A DNA stretch of 64,000 nucleotides from AWTP1-13 sp963827545 (GTDB lineage: Bacteria > Pseudomonadota > Alphaproteobacteria > Rhizobiales > Hyphomicrobiaceae): the NCBI GenBank assembly GCA_963827545.1, contig CAWHBI010000044.1, positions 62,001-126,000 on the forward strand, given 5' to 3'. Position 1 is the stretch's first letter; each line of letters begins with the position of its first letter. Below are positions 1 to 9,491 of this stretch, one piece after another. Below the pieces are notes generated by a model. The model worked only from the letters and a program-made list of their open reading frames with translations. It was not told where the DNA came from and searched no databases. Both the position numbers and the translations under genes were made by a program.

Positions 1-1
1 C

Positions 2-796
2 GACGCTGTCCTGGTGCTGATCTTCGAGAAGCCGTCGACGCGAACGCGCGTGTCGTTCGACGTGGCCATGCGCCAGCTCGGCGGCCAGTCGCTGGCGCTC
101 AACCACACCGACTTGCAGATCGGCCGCGGCGAGCCCATATCCGACACCGCCAAGGTGCTCTCGCGCTACGTCGACGCCATCATGATCCGCGCCAACAAGC
201 ACGAGTCGCTGACCGAGTTGGCCGAGCATGCCACGGTGCCGGTGATCAACGGGCTGACCGACCGCACGCATCCCTGCCAGATCGTCGCCGACATCATGAC
301 GTTCGAGGAGAGGATGGGCCCGATCAAGGGACGCAAGGTTGCCTGGAGCGGCGACGGCAACAACGTGGCCGCCTCGTGGATCCAGGCGGCCACCCGGCTC
401 GGCTTCAAGCTGGCGCTGGCCTGCCCGCCGCAGCTCAATCCTGAGCGGTCCATCCTCGACTGGGCCAAGCGTCATGGCGGCGACATCGAGCTGACCGACG
501 ATCCGGGAGAGGCGGTTGCAAGCGCCGACTGCGTCGTCACCGACACCTGGGTCTCCATGGGCCAGCAGGGCGAGTCGGGGCGCAGAAAGCAGCTGCTCGG
601 GCCCTACGCCGTGGACGGCAAGCTCATGCGCAAGGCATCGCGTGGTGCTGTGTTCATGCACTGTCTGCCGGCCTATCGCGGCAACGAGGTCTCGGCGGCC
701 GTCATCGACGGGCCGCAATCGGCGGTGTGGGACGAGGCGGAGAACAGGCTGCACGCGCAGAAGGCCATTCTGGCGTGGTGTCTGGGAGTGGATTGA
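2..796 (+). CDS. argF: Ornithine carbamoyltransferase (5' end outside window)
   Basis: Transfers the carbamoyl group of carbamoyl phosphate to ornithine to give citrulline in cytoplasmic arginine synthesis. The frame is open from base 2, so the start lies upstream; 264 residues are visible against about 305-310 for the family. The carbamoyl-phosphate motif STRTR is at visible residues 12-16, HPCQ near residue 90, a DTWVSMGQ ornithine-loop motif around residue 180 and the catalytic HCLP near residue 225. Its stop overlaps the start of hslO by one base (TGATG), so the two are probably co-transcribed and translationally coupled, an arrangement common in Rhizobiales. Confidence 0.96.
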   Translation, partial: DAVLVLIFEKPSTRTRVSFDVAMRQLGGQSLALNHTDLQIGRGEPISDTAKVLSRYVDAIMIRANKHESLTELAEHATVPVINGLTDRTHPCQIVADIMTFEERMGPIKGRKVAWSGDGNNVAASWIQAATRLGFKLALACPPQLNPERSILDWAKRHGGDIELTDDPGEAVASADCVVTDTWVSMGQQGESGRRKQLLGPYAVDGKLMRKASRGAVFMHCLPAYRGNEVSAAVIDGPQSAVWDEAENRLHAQKAILAWCLGVD

Positions 797-1770
797 TGCT
801 CAGCACTGAAAACAGCAGGCACCTCGCGCTTTCCGAGGACAACCTTGTCCTGCCCTTCCGCACCGTAAAGTCGGACGTGATCGGCCGCGTCATCAGGCTG
901 GGCTCCGTGGTCGACAAGATCCTATCGGGGCACAGGTACCCGGAGCCCGTCAGCCACGCGCTCGGCGAGGCGTTGGCGCTCACCGCAATGCTGGGGAGCG
1001 CGCTCAAGACCAAGGCCAAATTGATCCTGCAGACCAAGACCGACGGACCGCTTGATTTCCTGGTCTCCGACTTCGAGTCTCCGGGCAAATTGCGTGGCTA
1101 TGCGAACTTCGACAAGGTGGACCGTGCACTCGCCGAAACGCAGGGTCGGGGCGACCAGGGCGCGCTGCTGGGTACCGGCCATGTCGCCATGACCATCGAT
1201 CCCGGCGGCGGCCGCGAGAGCTACCAGGGTATCGTCGCGCTCGCGCGCGAGCCGCTGGTGGTGGCGGCACACACATATTTCCGCCAGTCCGAGCAGCTGC
1301 CGACCTTCATCCGCCTCGCGGTTGCGCGGCACTACGGACCGGCTGAAGGCGCCGGTGCCCGTGCCTGGCACTGGCGCGCCGGCGGGCTCATGATCCAGCA
1401 GCTGCCGCGCGAAGGCGGCAAGCGCGAGCTGGAGGGCGAGGCGCACGATGCGAGCCTCGAGGGCGAGGACGACGAGAACTGGAACCGTGCACGCCACCTC
1501 GCCGCCACGGTGGAGGACCACGAGCTGCTCGATCCGATGCTGTCTCCCGAGCGCCTGCTCTACCGCCTGTTCCACGAGGAGGGCGTGCGCGTGGCGCCCG
1601 CCACGGCGCTGGCCGAGGCCTGCCGCTGTTCGCGCGAGCGCATCGACATGTACTTGCAGCGCTTCGGTGCGGAGGAGCTCGCCGACCTGCGCGAGCCGGA
1701 CGGCGGCCTCACCGTCACCTGCGAGTTCTGCTCGCGCCAATACCGCTTCGCCCCCGGCGAGATCGCCTAG
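796..1770 (+). CDS. hslO: Redox-regulated chaperone Hsp33
   Basis: Cytoplasmic holdase chaperone that is activated by oxidation and protects proteins during oxidative stress. The 324-residue product has the usual Hsp33 N-terminal domain (GRVIRLG, then SHALGEALALTAML) and, near the C terminus, the zinc/redox cysteines as CRCS followed about 40 residues later by CEFC. That CxC...CxxC arrangement is diagnostic of the redox switch. The ATG at 796 overlaps the argF stop, giving family-like length; a longer in-frame extension inside argF was rejected. No sign of damage. Confidence 0.95.
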   Translation: MLSTENSRHLALSEDNLVLPFRTVKSDVIGRVIRLGSVVDKILSGHRYPEPVSHALGEALALTAMLGSALKTKAKLILQTKTDGPLDFLVSDFESPGKLRGYANFDKVDRALAETQGRGDQGALLGTGHVAMTIDPGGGRESYQGIVALAREPLVVAAHTYFRQSEQLPTFIRLAVARHYGPAEGAGARAWHWRAGGLMIQQLPREGGKRELEGEAHDASLEGEDDENWNRARHLAATVEDHELLDPMLSPERLLYRLFHEEGVRVAPATALAEACRCSRERIDMYLQRFGAEELADLREPDGGLTVTCEFCSRQYRFAPGEIA

Positions 1771-1783
1771 CCCTCCCGTTGTA

Positions 1784-1969
1784 CCCCTCTCCCCTCGGGG
1801 GAGAGGACGTGAGGCCATGACTTACGGCTGCGTGGCAGCCCCATCGGCACCGCATGACGTTCGTGGCGCAGTCGTAAGTCATTCGGCCGAACTGGTGAGA
1901 AGGCCCCTCATCGCACGTGCCGGAGGCGCGTCTTCGACACGACGGCACCTTCTCCCCAAGGGGAGAAGG
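1784..1969. repeat. Intergenic palindromic repeats after hslO
   Basis: Two GC-rich hairpins lie in the gap between hslO and the next gene. The first (1784-1806) pairs a C/T-rich arm with GGGGGAGAGG. The second (1948-1969) is a perfect 10-bp stem, CCTTCTCCCC with GGGGAGAAGG, and a 2-nt loop. They resemble the C/T-rich palindromes at 49838-49994 and 60007-60192. They may end hslO transcription, but neither has the T-run of an intrinsic terminator. No gene is evident in 1771-2055. Confidence 0.6.
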
Positions 1970-2055
1970 GCCGCCGGATCGAGGTTGCAGTTTCCCTCCC
2001 GCTCGCATGGATGGTTACCCTTTGCTAGGGTGCCCGCGCACAGCAGGAGACGCCC

Positions 2056-3105
2056 ATGCACCGCCAATCGCTGATCGAGTACGGCAAGCCGCTGCAGGCC
2101 ACCGAGGCCCCGACGCCCAAGCCGCAGGGCGCCGAGGTGCTGCTCCGCGTCTCCCACTGCGGCGTGTGCCATTCCGACATCCACCTGCAGGACGGCTACT
2201 TCGATCTGGGCGGTGGGCAGAAGCTCGACGTGCGCGGCAACCGGCCGATGCCCTTCACGTTCGGTCATGAGATCGCAGGCACCGTCGAGGCCGCCGGTCC
2301 CGAGGCACAGGGCGCGGCCATCGGCAAACGATATGCTGCCTATCCCTGGATCGGCTGCGGCAAGTGCGGGTTGTGCGCGCGCGGTGACGAGCACATGTGC
2401 AATGCGCCCCGCGCTCTGGGTGTCACCGTCGACGGCGGCTATTCCACGCACGTGCTGGTGCCGCACACGCGCTATCTGCTCGACGTGGAAGGCATCGCGC
2501 CGGAGATTGCTGGCCCGCTCATGTGCTCCGGCCTCACCGGCTACGGTGCCATCAAGAAGGCCGTGCCCTACCTGCGCTTCGGGCCTCTGCTCATCGTCGG
2601 CCTGGGCGGCGTCGGCATGATGGGGCTGCAGTTTGCCCGCGCGCTCACGGACAAGCCCATCTTCGTCGCCGATATCGATGCGGCGAAACGCGAAGCGGCC
2701 CTGAAACTGGGCGCCAAGGAGGCTTTCGATCCGGCCGACCCCGGCGCCCGCAAGGCCATAGCCAAGGCCTCCGGCGGCGGTGTGGGCGCCGCGGTGGATT
2801 TTGCCGGCTCCGACAAGTCGCTGGCCTTCGCGCAGGCCGCTGTGGCCAAGGGCGGCGCGGCCATCGTGGTGGGGCTGATCGGCGGCAGCTTCACGCTGCC
2901 CGTGCCGATGTTTCCCCTGCGCGCGCTCACGGTCATGGGCAGCTACGTCGGCTCCACGGCGGAGGCCCGCGAGATGATCGACCTCGTCAAGGCCGGAAAG
3001 GTCTCGCCGATCCCCGTCGAGACGCGTCCGCTGGACCAGACCAGCCGCTCGCTCGACGATCTGCGCGAGGGCAAAGTCGTCGGCCGCGTCGTCATCACGC
3101 CGTGA
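2056..3105 (+). CDS. Zinc-dependent MDR alcohol dehydrogenase
   Basis: A 349-residue medium-chain dehydrogenase, presumably oxidising an alcohol or reducing an aldehyde with NAD(P). The catalytic zinc ligands are seen as CGVCHSD (around residue 35) and GHE (around residue 71), followed by the structural-zinc cysteines in the stretch GCGKCGLCARGDEHMC. The nucleotide-binding Rossmann motif is GLGGVGMMG near residue 180. The start at 2056 follows a GGAG-type site (CAGGAGACGCCC). The substrate cannot be read from the sequence. The stop overlaps a possible GTG start of panE, so the pair may form an operon. Confidence 0.9.
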   Translation: MHRQSLIEYGKPLQATEAPTPKPQGAEVLLRVSHCGVCHSDIHLQDGYFDLGGGQKLDVRGNRPMPFTFGHEIAGTVEAAGPEAQGAAIGKRYAAYPWIGCGKCGLCARGDEHMCNAPRALGVTVDGGYSTHVLVPHTRYLLDVEGIAPEIAGPLMCSGLTGYGAIKKAVPYLRFGPLLIVGLGGVGMMGLQFARALTDKPIFVADIDAAKREAALKLGAKEAFDPADPGARKAIAKASGGGVGAAVDFAGSDKSLAFAQAAVAKGGAAIVVGLIGGSFTLPVPMFPLRALTVMGSYVGSTAEAREMIDLVKAGKVSPIPVETRPLDQTSRSLDDLREGKVVGRVVITP

Positions 3106-3113
3106 GCACGCGC

Positions 3114-4040
3114 ATGAAGATCACCGTCATGGGGCCCGGGGGCGTCGGCGGCTATTTCGGCGCCCGGCTCGCCGCGGCCGGCAACGACGTGGCGTTCGTC
3201 GCGCGCGGTGCGCACCTCGACGCGATGCGCAGGAACGGCCTGCGCCTCGACAGCGAGATCGGCAATCTGCATCTCAACCCGGTCAATGTCGTCGCCGACG
3301 CCCGCGAGATCGGCGCGGCCGATGCGATCATCTTCGCCGTGAAGCTGCGCGACACCGAGAGCGCGGCCGAGAGCCTGCGCGCGCTCGCATCAAAGGGCGC
3401 CGCCATCTTCACCTTCCAGAACGGGGTGGAGAGCGCGGAGCGCATCGGCAGGATCGTCGGGCCCGGCAGCGTGGTCGAAGGGGCCGCACGCATCGCCTCG
3501 CACGTCCCCGAGCCCGGCGTCATCAAGCAGATCGGCAAGTTCGCGATCCTCGAGTTCGGCGAGGGCGACGGCAAGCCCAGCGTGCGCACCTCGGCGTTTC
3601 AAGCGGCCTGCGTGGCCGCCGGGATCACGGCCACCCTCTCCAGCAACATCTCGCGCACCATCTGGGCGAAGTTTGCCATGCTGGCGCCGGTGGCCGGCAT
3701 GACTGCGCTGACACGTGGGCCCATTGGGCCCGTGCGCGCCAATGCGGAAGCTCGGGCGCTGCTGCAGGCTGCTGTGGAGGAGGCCGTGGCGGTCGGTGTC
3801 GCGCTGAAGACGGGCCTCGAGCCCGAGGATGCGGCCAAGACCATGAAGCTGATCGACGGCCTGCCCAAGGAGATGACCGCCTCCATGTGCCACGATCTGC
3901 TGGCCGGCAAGCCGATCGAGGTCAGCGGCCTGTCGGGCGCGGTGGCGCGCCTGGCGAAGGCACAGGGCGTGCCGGCGCCGACGCACGCCTTCATCGCCGC
4001 GGCGCTGGCGCCGTTCGCCGACGGCAAGCCGCAGATTTGA
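3114..4040 (+). CDS. panE: 2-dehydropantoate 2-reductase
   Basis: Ketopantoate reductase family, reducing 2-dehydropantoate to pantoate with NADPH in pantothenate/CoA synthesis. The N terminus has the dinucleotide motif GPGGVGGYFG (residues 7-16), then a FAVKLRDTE segment and FQNGVES around residue 100, both typical. The C-terminal half carries the conserved Lys of the family (IWAKFAML). 308 residues matches family length. An in-frame GTG at 3102, overlapping the preceding stop, would add four residues and cannot be excluded. ApbA/PanE paralogues with other keto acids as substrates are common, so the exact substrate is inferred. Confidence 0.88.
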   Translation: MKITVMGPGGVGGYFGARLAAAGNDVAFVARGAHLDAMRRNGLRLDSEIGNLHLNPVNVVADAREIGAADAIIFAVKLRDTESAAESLRALASKGAAIFTFQNGVESAERIGRIVGPGSVVEGAARIASHVPEPGVIKQIGKFAILEFGEGDGKPSVRTSAFQAACVAAGITATLSSNISRTIWAKFAMLAPVAGMTALTRGPIGPVRANAEARALLQAAVEEAVAVGVALKTGLEPEDAAKTMKLIDGLPKEMTASMCHDLLAGKPIEVSGLSGAVARLAKAQGVPAPTHAFIAAALAPFADGKPQI

Positions 4041-4066
4041 TAGCTGTGTCGCGCACGCCACGCTCG

Positions 4067-4134
4067 CCTCGTCATCCCGGCCTGTTCCCGCTCGCGCCCT
4101 GTCGGGCACTCGAGGCGCCGGGATGACGACGAGG
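4067..4134. repeat. Intergenic palindrome, GTCATCCCGG family
   Basis: An 11-bp arm GTCATCCCGGC (4071-4081) is matched by its exact inverse at 4117-4127. The element sits between panE and murI, which converge. The same outer arms recur at 21611-21734 and, in part, near 5281-5306, so this is a dispersed mosaic repeat rather than a one-off terminator. Confidence 0.7.
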
Positions 4135-4184
4135 GCGGCTGGCGCGGCCGGCCCAAGCGTTGGATGAGCTCGGCAGGCGTGCCG

Positions 4185-5040
4185 TTAGATCGCGACGTGC
4201 CGAAACGTCGGCGCCTCCGCCCAGTAGATGCGCGCCGTGGCGTTGACGCGTGCCGGATCGCCGGTGGTCAGCAGGTCGGGCGATGACGCGCCGGCGGCTG
4301 CGCCCTCGACAAAGCGCGGATGGCGCTGGAGGTAGTCCTCCAGGCTGTCGGCGACCACCTCGGGCTGCGACAGGAGCCGCGTGAAGGCCGGCAGGTGGCG
4401 GCGAAACAGGTGCTCGACCAGCGGGAAAGTGCGTGCAGCCCAGGATGGCGCGGTGCGGTGGTGTGCCGCCCGTCTGCGCCAACAACGATGCTACACCCCT
4501 CTCCGCCATGCCATCGAGCTCGCTCTCAGGCGCACCCCGCTCGATGGCGCCGGCGAGCTCCGGGCAGGTTTGCTGCACGACGGTGACCTTCGGACAGCGC
4601 TTGCGGATCTCTTCCGGGTAGGCGTGCGAGGTAATCGTGCGCGTCGTGCCGAACACGGCGATGACGTCGGTATTGTACTTCTGCGGGTACTGCGGCGCCG
4701 TCACCGCCCAAGGCGTCTGTGTGGCGGCCTCCACCGTGGGCGCAACGATGCCCAAGATATTGTGGCCGCGCCAGCCGCTCACCGCCAGCCAGTCCTTCTG
4801 CAGGGTGCGCGCGGCCACGCAGGTGGCCGTGTTGCAGCCCAGCAGCACCAGCTTGCAGCCGCGCCGGAACAGCGCATCGACCCCCTTGCGGGTGAGCGTC
4901 ACGATCTCGTCGGAGGGCCGGTCGCCGTAGGGCATGTTGGCGTGATCGCCGAGATAGACGAAGGCGGTGCGCGGAAAGCGCTGAACCAGGGCGCGGAAAA
5001 CGGTGAGGCCCCCATGGCCTGAATCGAAGACGCCGATCAT
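4185..5040 (-). CDS. murI: Glutamate racemase, single-base frameshift
   Basis: Interconverts L- and D-glutamate to supply D-Glu for peptidoglycan. The N terminus shows FDSGHGG (residues 5-11), the first catalytic cysteine is in GCNTATC (Cys69) and the second in GCTHFP (Cys202). Immediately after GCTHFP the frame breaks: one G among 4423-4425 appears extra. Removing it restores a family-like C terminus (LVEHLF, then LLTTGDP and a RIYWAEAP-like end) stopping at 4185, 284 residues in all. As printed, the frame runs on to 4072 with unrelated sequence. The enzyme is normally essential, so an assembly insertion is more likely than a pseudogene. Confidence 0.88.
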
Positions 5041-5096
5041 GGCCTCGCCACTAGCCCCCTTGAGCGGCGGTGTCGAGCAGATACACGGGCTCCGTC

Positions 5097-5249
5097 TCAG
5101 TCGAGCCCGACCGGCGATCGCAACTTGATCTTGCGGCGTGCCGGCACCAGCTCGTCGATCCTGGCCTCGGGGCTTAGCAGCAGCTCTTTTAGCACAACGG
5201 CTGCTTCCTGCTCGCGCTTGGCCGCGATGTTGTCACCGGGATCCATCAT
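5097..5249 (-). CDS. Small hypothetical protein (50 aa), doubtful
   Basis: A short frame with G/C-rich third positions and a possible GGAG site about 9 bases before the ATG. The product is charged, with Glu/Lys/Arg throughout, and has no membrane segment or known motif. It lies in the 306-bp gap between fabI and murI, all read on the minus strand, so it could be a small gene or the tail of a lost one. The rest of the gap (5250-5346) holds a partial GTCATCCCGG-family palindrome around 5281-5306. Confidence 0.3.
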   Translation of the reverse strand: MMDPGDNIAAKREQEAAVVLKELLLSPEARIDELVPARRKIKLRSPVGLD

Positions 5250-5346
5250 GCCGCCAGCTCCAGCGCCCGCTGATGGCTGGATCCCGCGCACAAGGCCCGG
5301 GATGACGCCACGGAATGGCCTGCGCACGTCGCCCACGCCAGCGAAC

Positions 5347-6216
5347 CTACTCAGCTGCCTGGGACGCAGGCCGGCCGGCGGTCCTGGCGTCCTGCTCCTG
5401 CGTCTTGAGGGCCTCGAGGCTCGGCATGGCAACGGCGTTGTAGCCGCAGTCGACGTAGTGCACCTCGCCCGTGACGGCACCTGAGAGCGGGGAGAGCAGG
5501 TAGAGGCCGGCGCCGCCAACCTCGTCCAGCGTCGGCGTGCGCTTGAGCGGCGCGTGCTCGCCCTGGAAGTTGAAAATCGAGCGTGCGTCCGAAATGCCGG
5601 CGCCGGCCAGTGTGCGCATGGGGCCGGCCGACAGCGCGTTGACGCGGATGCCCTGGGGACCGAAATCGGCGGCAAGGTAGCGCACGCTGGCCTCCAGCGC
5701 GGCCTTGGCGACGCCCATCACGTTATAGGACGGAACTACGCGCTGGGAGCCACCATAGGTGAGGGTGAGCATCGAGCCGCCGCTGGGCATCATGCTGGCG
5801 GCACGCTTGGCGACCTCGGTGAAGGAGAAGCAGGAGATCACCATGGTGTTGGTGAAGTTGTCGCGCGTGGTGTCGGAGTAGCGGCCCTGCAGCTCGCGCC
5901 GGTCGGAGAAGGCGAGCGCATGCACGACGAAGTCGAGGCTGCCCCAGGTCTTCCTGATCTCGGCGAAGGTGCTGTCGACACTCGCAAGATCGCTCACGTC
6001 GCAGCTGACGATGATCTCGGAATTCACAGACTTGGCGAGCGGGATGGCGCGCCGGCCGAAGGCTTCGCCCTGGTAGGTGAATGCGAGCTTGGCGCCCTGG
6101 CCCGCCAGCACGCGGGCGATGCCCCAGGCGATGGAGCGGTCGTTGGCGACCCCCATGATCAGACCGCGCTTGCCTGCCATCAGCGGGCCCGGCTGGGCAA
6201 TGTCCGTGTTCGTCAT
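5347..6216 (-). CDS. fabI: Enoyl-ACP reductase [NADH]
   Basis: Last step of each fatty-acid elongation cycle, reducing trans-2-enoyl-ACP with NADH. FabI-type SDR of 289 residues: glycine-rich cofactor motif GVANDRSIAWG (residues 22-32), then YGGS (Tyr154) and Tyr164-x6-Lys171, the FabI catalytic pair. The C-terminal tail is Ala/Glu rich. It follows fabB on the same strand (gap about 150 bp), making the cluster fabA-fabB-fabI that in Rhizobiales sits beside irr. No damage is visible. Confidence 0.96.
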   Translation of the reverse strand: MTNTDIAQPGPLMAGKRGLIMGVANDRSIAWGIARVLAGQGAKLAFTYQGEAFGRRAIPLAKSVNSEIIVSCDVSDLASVDSTFAEIRKTWGSLDFVVHALAFSDRRELQGRYSDTTRDNFTNTMVISCFSFTEVAKRAASMMPSGGSMLTLTYGGSQRVVPSYNVMGVAKAALEASVRYLAADFGPQGIRVNALSAGPMRTLAGAGISDARSIFNFQGEHAPLKRTPTLDEVGGAGLYLLSPLSGAVTGEVHYVDCGYNAVAMPSLEALKTQEQDARTAGRPASQAAE

Positions 6217-6364
6217 GGCCGTCGTCCACTCGCTCGTCTAGGGGCAACGCGTGCCCGGGTGGCCTTGGCCTTCCCCACCGCGGAAAGCTTCAGCGATTCG
6301 TCTCTGGCCCGTCTCTGTCGAAAGCCTCTTCGTCGACAGATTTCGGGCCTGCTTCGTCCCCGCT

Positions 6365-7594
6365 TCAGGTTTCGCAACGCCTCAATATCAGCGTTGCGTT
6401 GGTTCCGCCGAAACCGAAGCTGTTGGACATCACGCAGTCGAGCCCTGCGTTGTCCTTGCGCGTGACCGCGATCGGCACGTCGGCGAAATCCGGATCGAGC
6501 TCGTCGATGTTGGCGCTCTCGCAGATGAAGTCGTTGTTGAGCATGAGCAGCGCGTAGATGGCCTCCTGCACCCCGGCGGCGCCGAGGGAATGGCCGGTGA
6601 GCGACTTGGTCGATGAGATCGGCGGGATGTCCTTGCCGAACACCTCGCGGACGGCATCGATCTCCACCTTGTCGCCGACTGGCGTCGCCGTGCCGTGCGG
6701 GTTGATGTAGCCGATCTTGCCGACGCCCTTGCCATCGTTGCCTTGCATGGCCATGCGCATGCAGCGCACCGCGCCCTCGCCGGAAGGCGCCACCATGTCG
6801 TAGCCGTCGGAGGTGGCGCCGTAGCCGACCAGCTCGCCGTAGATCTTGGCGCCGCGGGCCTTGGCGTGCCCGAGCTCCTCGAGCACAACCGTTCCCGCCC
6901 CGCCGGCGATGACAAAGCCGTCCCGGTTCTTGTCGTAGGCGCGGCTCGCCTTCGATGGCGTCGCGTTGTACTTCGTCGACATGGCGCCCATGGAATCGAA
7001 CAGCACGGAAAGCGTCCAGTCGAGCTCCTCGCAGCCGCCTGCGAAAACCACGTCCTGCTTGCCCCACTGGATGAGCTCGGCCCCATTGCCGATGCAGTGG
7101 GCCGAAGTGGCGCAAGCCGACGAGATGGAATAGTTCACGCCCTTGATCTGGTAGGCGGTGGCCAGAGCGGCTGACGGGCCCGAACACATGCCCTTCGGCA
7201 CCTCGAAGGGGCCGACCTTCTTGGGGTCCTTCTCGCGGGTGATATCGGCCGCGCGCACGATGGCGCGCGTGGACGGGCCGCCGGAGCCCATGACGATGCC
7301 GGTGCGCTCGTTGACGACGTCGGAGCCTTCGAGGCCCGAGTCGCGAATGGCCTGCTCCATGGCGATGTAGTTCCAGCCGATACCGGCTTCCATGAAGCGG
7401 CGCGGCTTGCGGGGAATCATCGGCTCCCATTCGAGGTTGACGGCGCCGTGCACCTGGCAGCGAAACCCAAGCTCGGCGTACTGGTCGGCGCGCACGATGC
7501 CGGACTTGGCCTCGCGCAAGGAGGCCAGCACTTCCTGGGTATTGTTCCCGATCGAGGAAACGATCCCCATGCCGGTCACGACCACGCGTCTCAT
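6365..7594 (-). CDS. fabB: Beta-ketoacyl-ACP synthase I
   Basis: Condenses malonyl-ACP with acyl-ACP and, with FabA, makes unsaturated fatty acids. The 409-residue thiolase-fold protein has the nucleophile Cys161 in SSACATS, His300 in NPHGTATPVGD and His335 in LTGHSLGAAG, so the C-H-H triad is complete. The N terminus is the usual RRVVVTGMG and the C terminus has NSFGFGGTN. It lies about 80 bp downstream of fabA and upstream of fabI on the minus strand. Distinguished from FabF by its pairing with fabA. Confidence 0.95.
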   Translation of the reverse strand: MRRVVVTGMGIVSSIGNNTQEVLASLREAKSGIVRADQYAELGFRCQVHGAVNLEWEPMIPRKPRRFMEAGIGWNYIAMEQAIRDSGLEGSDVVNERTGIVMGSGGPSTRAIVRAADITREKDPKKVGPFEVPKGMCSGPSAALATAYQIKGVNYSISSACATSAHCIGNGAELIQWGKQDVVFAGGCEELDWTLSVLFDSMGAMSTKYNATPSKASRAYDKNRDGFVIAGGAGTVVLEELGHAKARGAKIYGELVGYGATSDGYDMVAPSGEGAVRCMRMAMQGNDGKGVGKIGYINPHGTATPVGDKVEIDAVREVFGKDIPPISSTKSLTGHSLGAAGVQEAIYALLMLNNDFICESANIDELDPDFADVPIAVTRKDNAGLDCVMSNSFGFGGTNATLILRRCET

Positions 7595-7671
7595 ACAAGA
7601 ACCTCACTTCGCATCGTCGTGCCGTCTTCCCCCTCGATGGGCCGGACTTTGCCCGGCGCCGCCGCACAGCT

Positions 7672-8209
7672 TCACGCCGAGGCTGGCTGCTCGCCTGCCT
7701 CGGACAACCCCACGCGCAGGTTCAAGGCTTGGTAGACCACCTCGCCGTCAGCCTTGATGACGCCGTCGGCGATGGCAAGCTTGAGCTTGCGCAGGATCAC
7801 ACGCTTGATGTCGACCACGTACTGGATGGTCTTGATGGTCGGCACGACCATGCCGATGAGCTTCACCTCGCCAACCCCGAGAGCGCGGCCTTTGCCCGGA
7901 CGCACCGAGCCAGCCCAGGAAGAAGCCCGTCATCTGCCACAAGGCGTCGAGGCCCAGGCAACCCGGCATGACGGGATCGCCCTTGAAGTGACACGCCCAC
8001 AGCCAGTCCAGCGCCGGATTGGCGGCGACCTTGAGCTCGGCCACGATCTGGCCCTTGCCGTGCGCGCCCCCGGTCTCACTGATGCTGGAGATGCGCTCGA
8101 ACATGAGCATGGGTGGCAGCGGCAACTGCGCATTGCCCTGACCGAACAGCTCACCCCGGCCGCAGGTCAGCAGGTCCTCGTATTCATAGCTCGTCGGGCG
8201 CTCGGCCAT
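7672..8209 (-). CDS. fabA: 3-hydroxydecanoyl-ACP dehydratase/isomerase, single-base frameshift
   Basis: Dehydrates 3-hydroxydecanoyl-ACP and isomerises the product, starting the unsaturated branch. His74 in ACHFKGDPVMPGC and Asp88 in CLGLDALWQ are the catalytic pair, with the same spacing as in the E. coli enzyme. After FFLGWLGA the frame breaks: base 7900 (A on the plus strand) looks extra. Dropping it reads on into PGKGRALGVGEVK and a normal C terminus, 178 residues in all. FabA is normally essential where present, so I treat the break as a probable assembly error. It is divergent from irr. Confidence 0.9.
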
Positions 8210-8479
8210 TACCCACCAAGTCCTATCGCCGCACAGGTCCCGGGCACGCCACGGCGCCCCGCCCACCGCGGGTTTTCCTATCACACCCGTTGACCGCTCA
8301 AAAGCCCGTGTTCCATGGCGCAGCGAGCCAATTCCGCCAGCGTGCGCTGCCGTTGCAGGCTGCACATCCCCAGCATATACTGATACTAGCGCTCACTTTG
8401 AAGATTGTGAGACGAATTGCCGTGCAGTGGCGGCACGTGCGGTAGCATAACCTGTAGCAAATCTTGGGAATGACCTGCC

Positions 8480-8893
8480 GTGCACCTCAGTGTTGAAACC
8501 GATGCCAGCGCGCTGCTTCGGCGCGCAGGGCTGCGCCCGACCAGGCAGCGCGTGTCGCTCGCCGTGCTTCTATTCGGGAATGGCGACCGCCACGTGACGG
8601 CCGAAATGCTGCACGAGGAGGCCGTGCGGGCGGGCGGACGGGTGTCGCTGGCGACCGTTTACAACACTCTGCACCAGTTCAAGCGGGCAGGGCTGCTGCG
8701 CGAGATCGCGATCGGCGGGCAGCGCGCATATTTCGATACCAACACCTCGAACCACAACCACTACTTTGTCGAGGGCGAGGCGAGGCTGATGGACATCCCA
8801 GGCGACTCCATTCGTGTCGATGGGTTGCCGGAGCCTCCCGAGGACCTCAAAATCTCCCATATCGATGTGGTGGTACGGCTGGTCGCCAAGTAG
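8480..8893 (+). CDS. irr: Fur-family iron response regulator Irr
   Basis: Transcription factor of the Fur superfamily that in Rhizobiales controls iron and haem genes and is itself sensitive to haem. The 137-residue product has the winged-helix core (RPTRQRVSLAVLL, then VSLATVYNTLHQF, residues 55-67) and the histidine cluster NHNHYF (His92, His94), which is the haem/metal-binding region of Irr. I read a GTG start at 8480, as no ATG in frame gives a full N terminus. The 270-bp gap to the divergent fabA has no other gene and must carry both promoters; I could not fix either by eye. Distinguished from Fur and Mur by its context and the HNH cluster. Confidence 0.87.
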   Translation: MHLSVETDASALLRRAGLRPTRQRVSLAVLLFGNGDRHVTAEMLHEEAVRAGGRVSLATVYNTLHQFKRAGLLREIAIGGQRAYFDTNTSNHNHYFVEGEARLMDIPGDSIRVDGLPEPPEDLKISHIDVVVRLVAK

Positions 8894-8906
8894 CGCGCTC
8901 CGCCGT

Positions 8907-9491
8907 TTACTTGATCAGCTCGTCGGGATAGGTCCCCCAGAGCTTCTTTTGCTCGATATAGCCCCGGTAGTCGCCGACCGATACGCGGCACCAGCCGTTT
9001 CCGCACGTGATGATGCTCGCAAGCACGCCTGCCTCCACCTGTGCAACAGCACGCGCGCTCTCCCGATCGTCCTCGCGCAGCGTGGCCGAGGTCGCCTGGG
9101 TTTGTCCGTCCTTCACTTCCCAGGGCAGGATGAGTGCAGTGCGGCGACCACTCAGCAGGCTGCTGTGCACCCAGCCAACGGTGCCGCCAGCGTCGCGCAC
9201 CTGCCGCCATACCTCGAACTCCTTGATCACCTCGACTGGAAGTCCCGTGCGCTGGAAGACCCAGGCGGTGGGATAGTCGGTGCCGGGCCCCTGGCGCAAA
9301 TACACCCGATCGGCCTTCAGGCTGACGTAGCGCGGCACCTTCAGCCCGCTGGGACCCGTGTCCGGCGTCTTGCCGTCCTTGCCGGTCTGCGCCCAAGCAC
9401 CCGCTCCGCTGCCGTGGACGATCGCGAGGCCGAGGAAGAACGCGGCGAGCAGCAGGAAGAGGCTACGGCAACTCGTGCAGGTGTTGCACAT
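8907..9491 (-). CDS. Secreted SH3-domain protein
   Basis: A 194-residue exported protein. An N-terminal signal segment (SLFLLLAAFFLGLAIV, about residues 10-25) is followed by two bacterial-SH3-like repeats: one around VYLRQGPGTDYP and one around GNGWCRVSVGDYRGYIEQ. Such proteins usually bind the cell wall, and relatives in Rhizobiales are conserved but uncharacterised. I chose the ATG at 9491 because it places the signal peptide at the N terminus. It converges with irr with a gap of only 13 bp. Confidence 0.8.
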   Translation of the reverse strand: MCNTCTSCRSLFLLLAAFFLGLAIVHGSGAGAWAQTGKDGKTPDTGPSGLKVPRYVSLKADRVYLRQGPGTDYPTAWVFQRTGLPVEVIKEFEVWRQVRDAGGTVGWVHSSLLSGRRTALILPWEVKDGQTQATSATLREDDRESARAVAQVEAGVLASIITCGNGWCRVSVGDYRGYIEQKKLWGTYPDELIK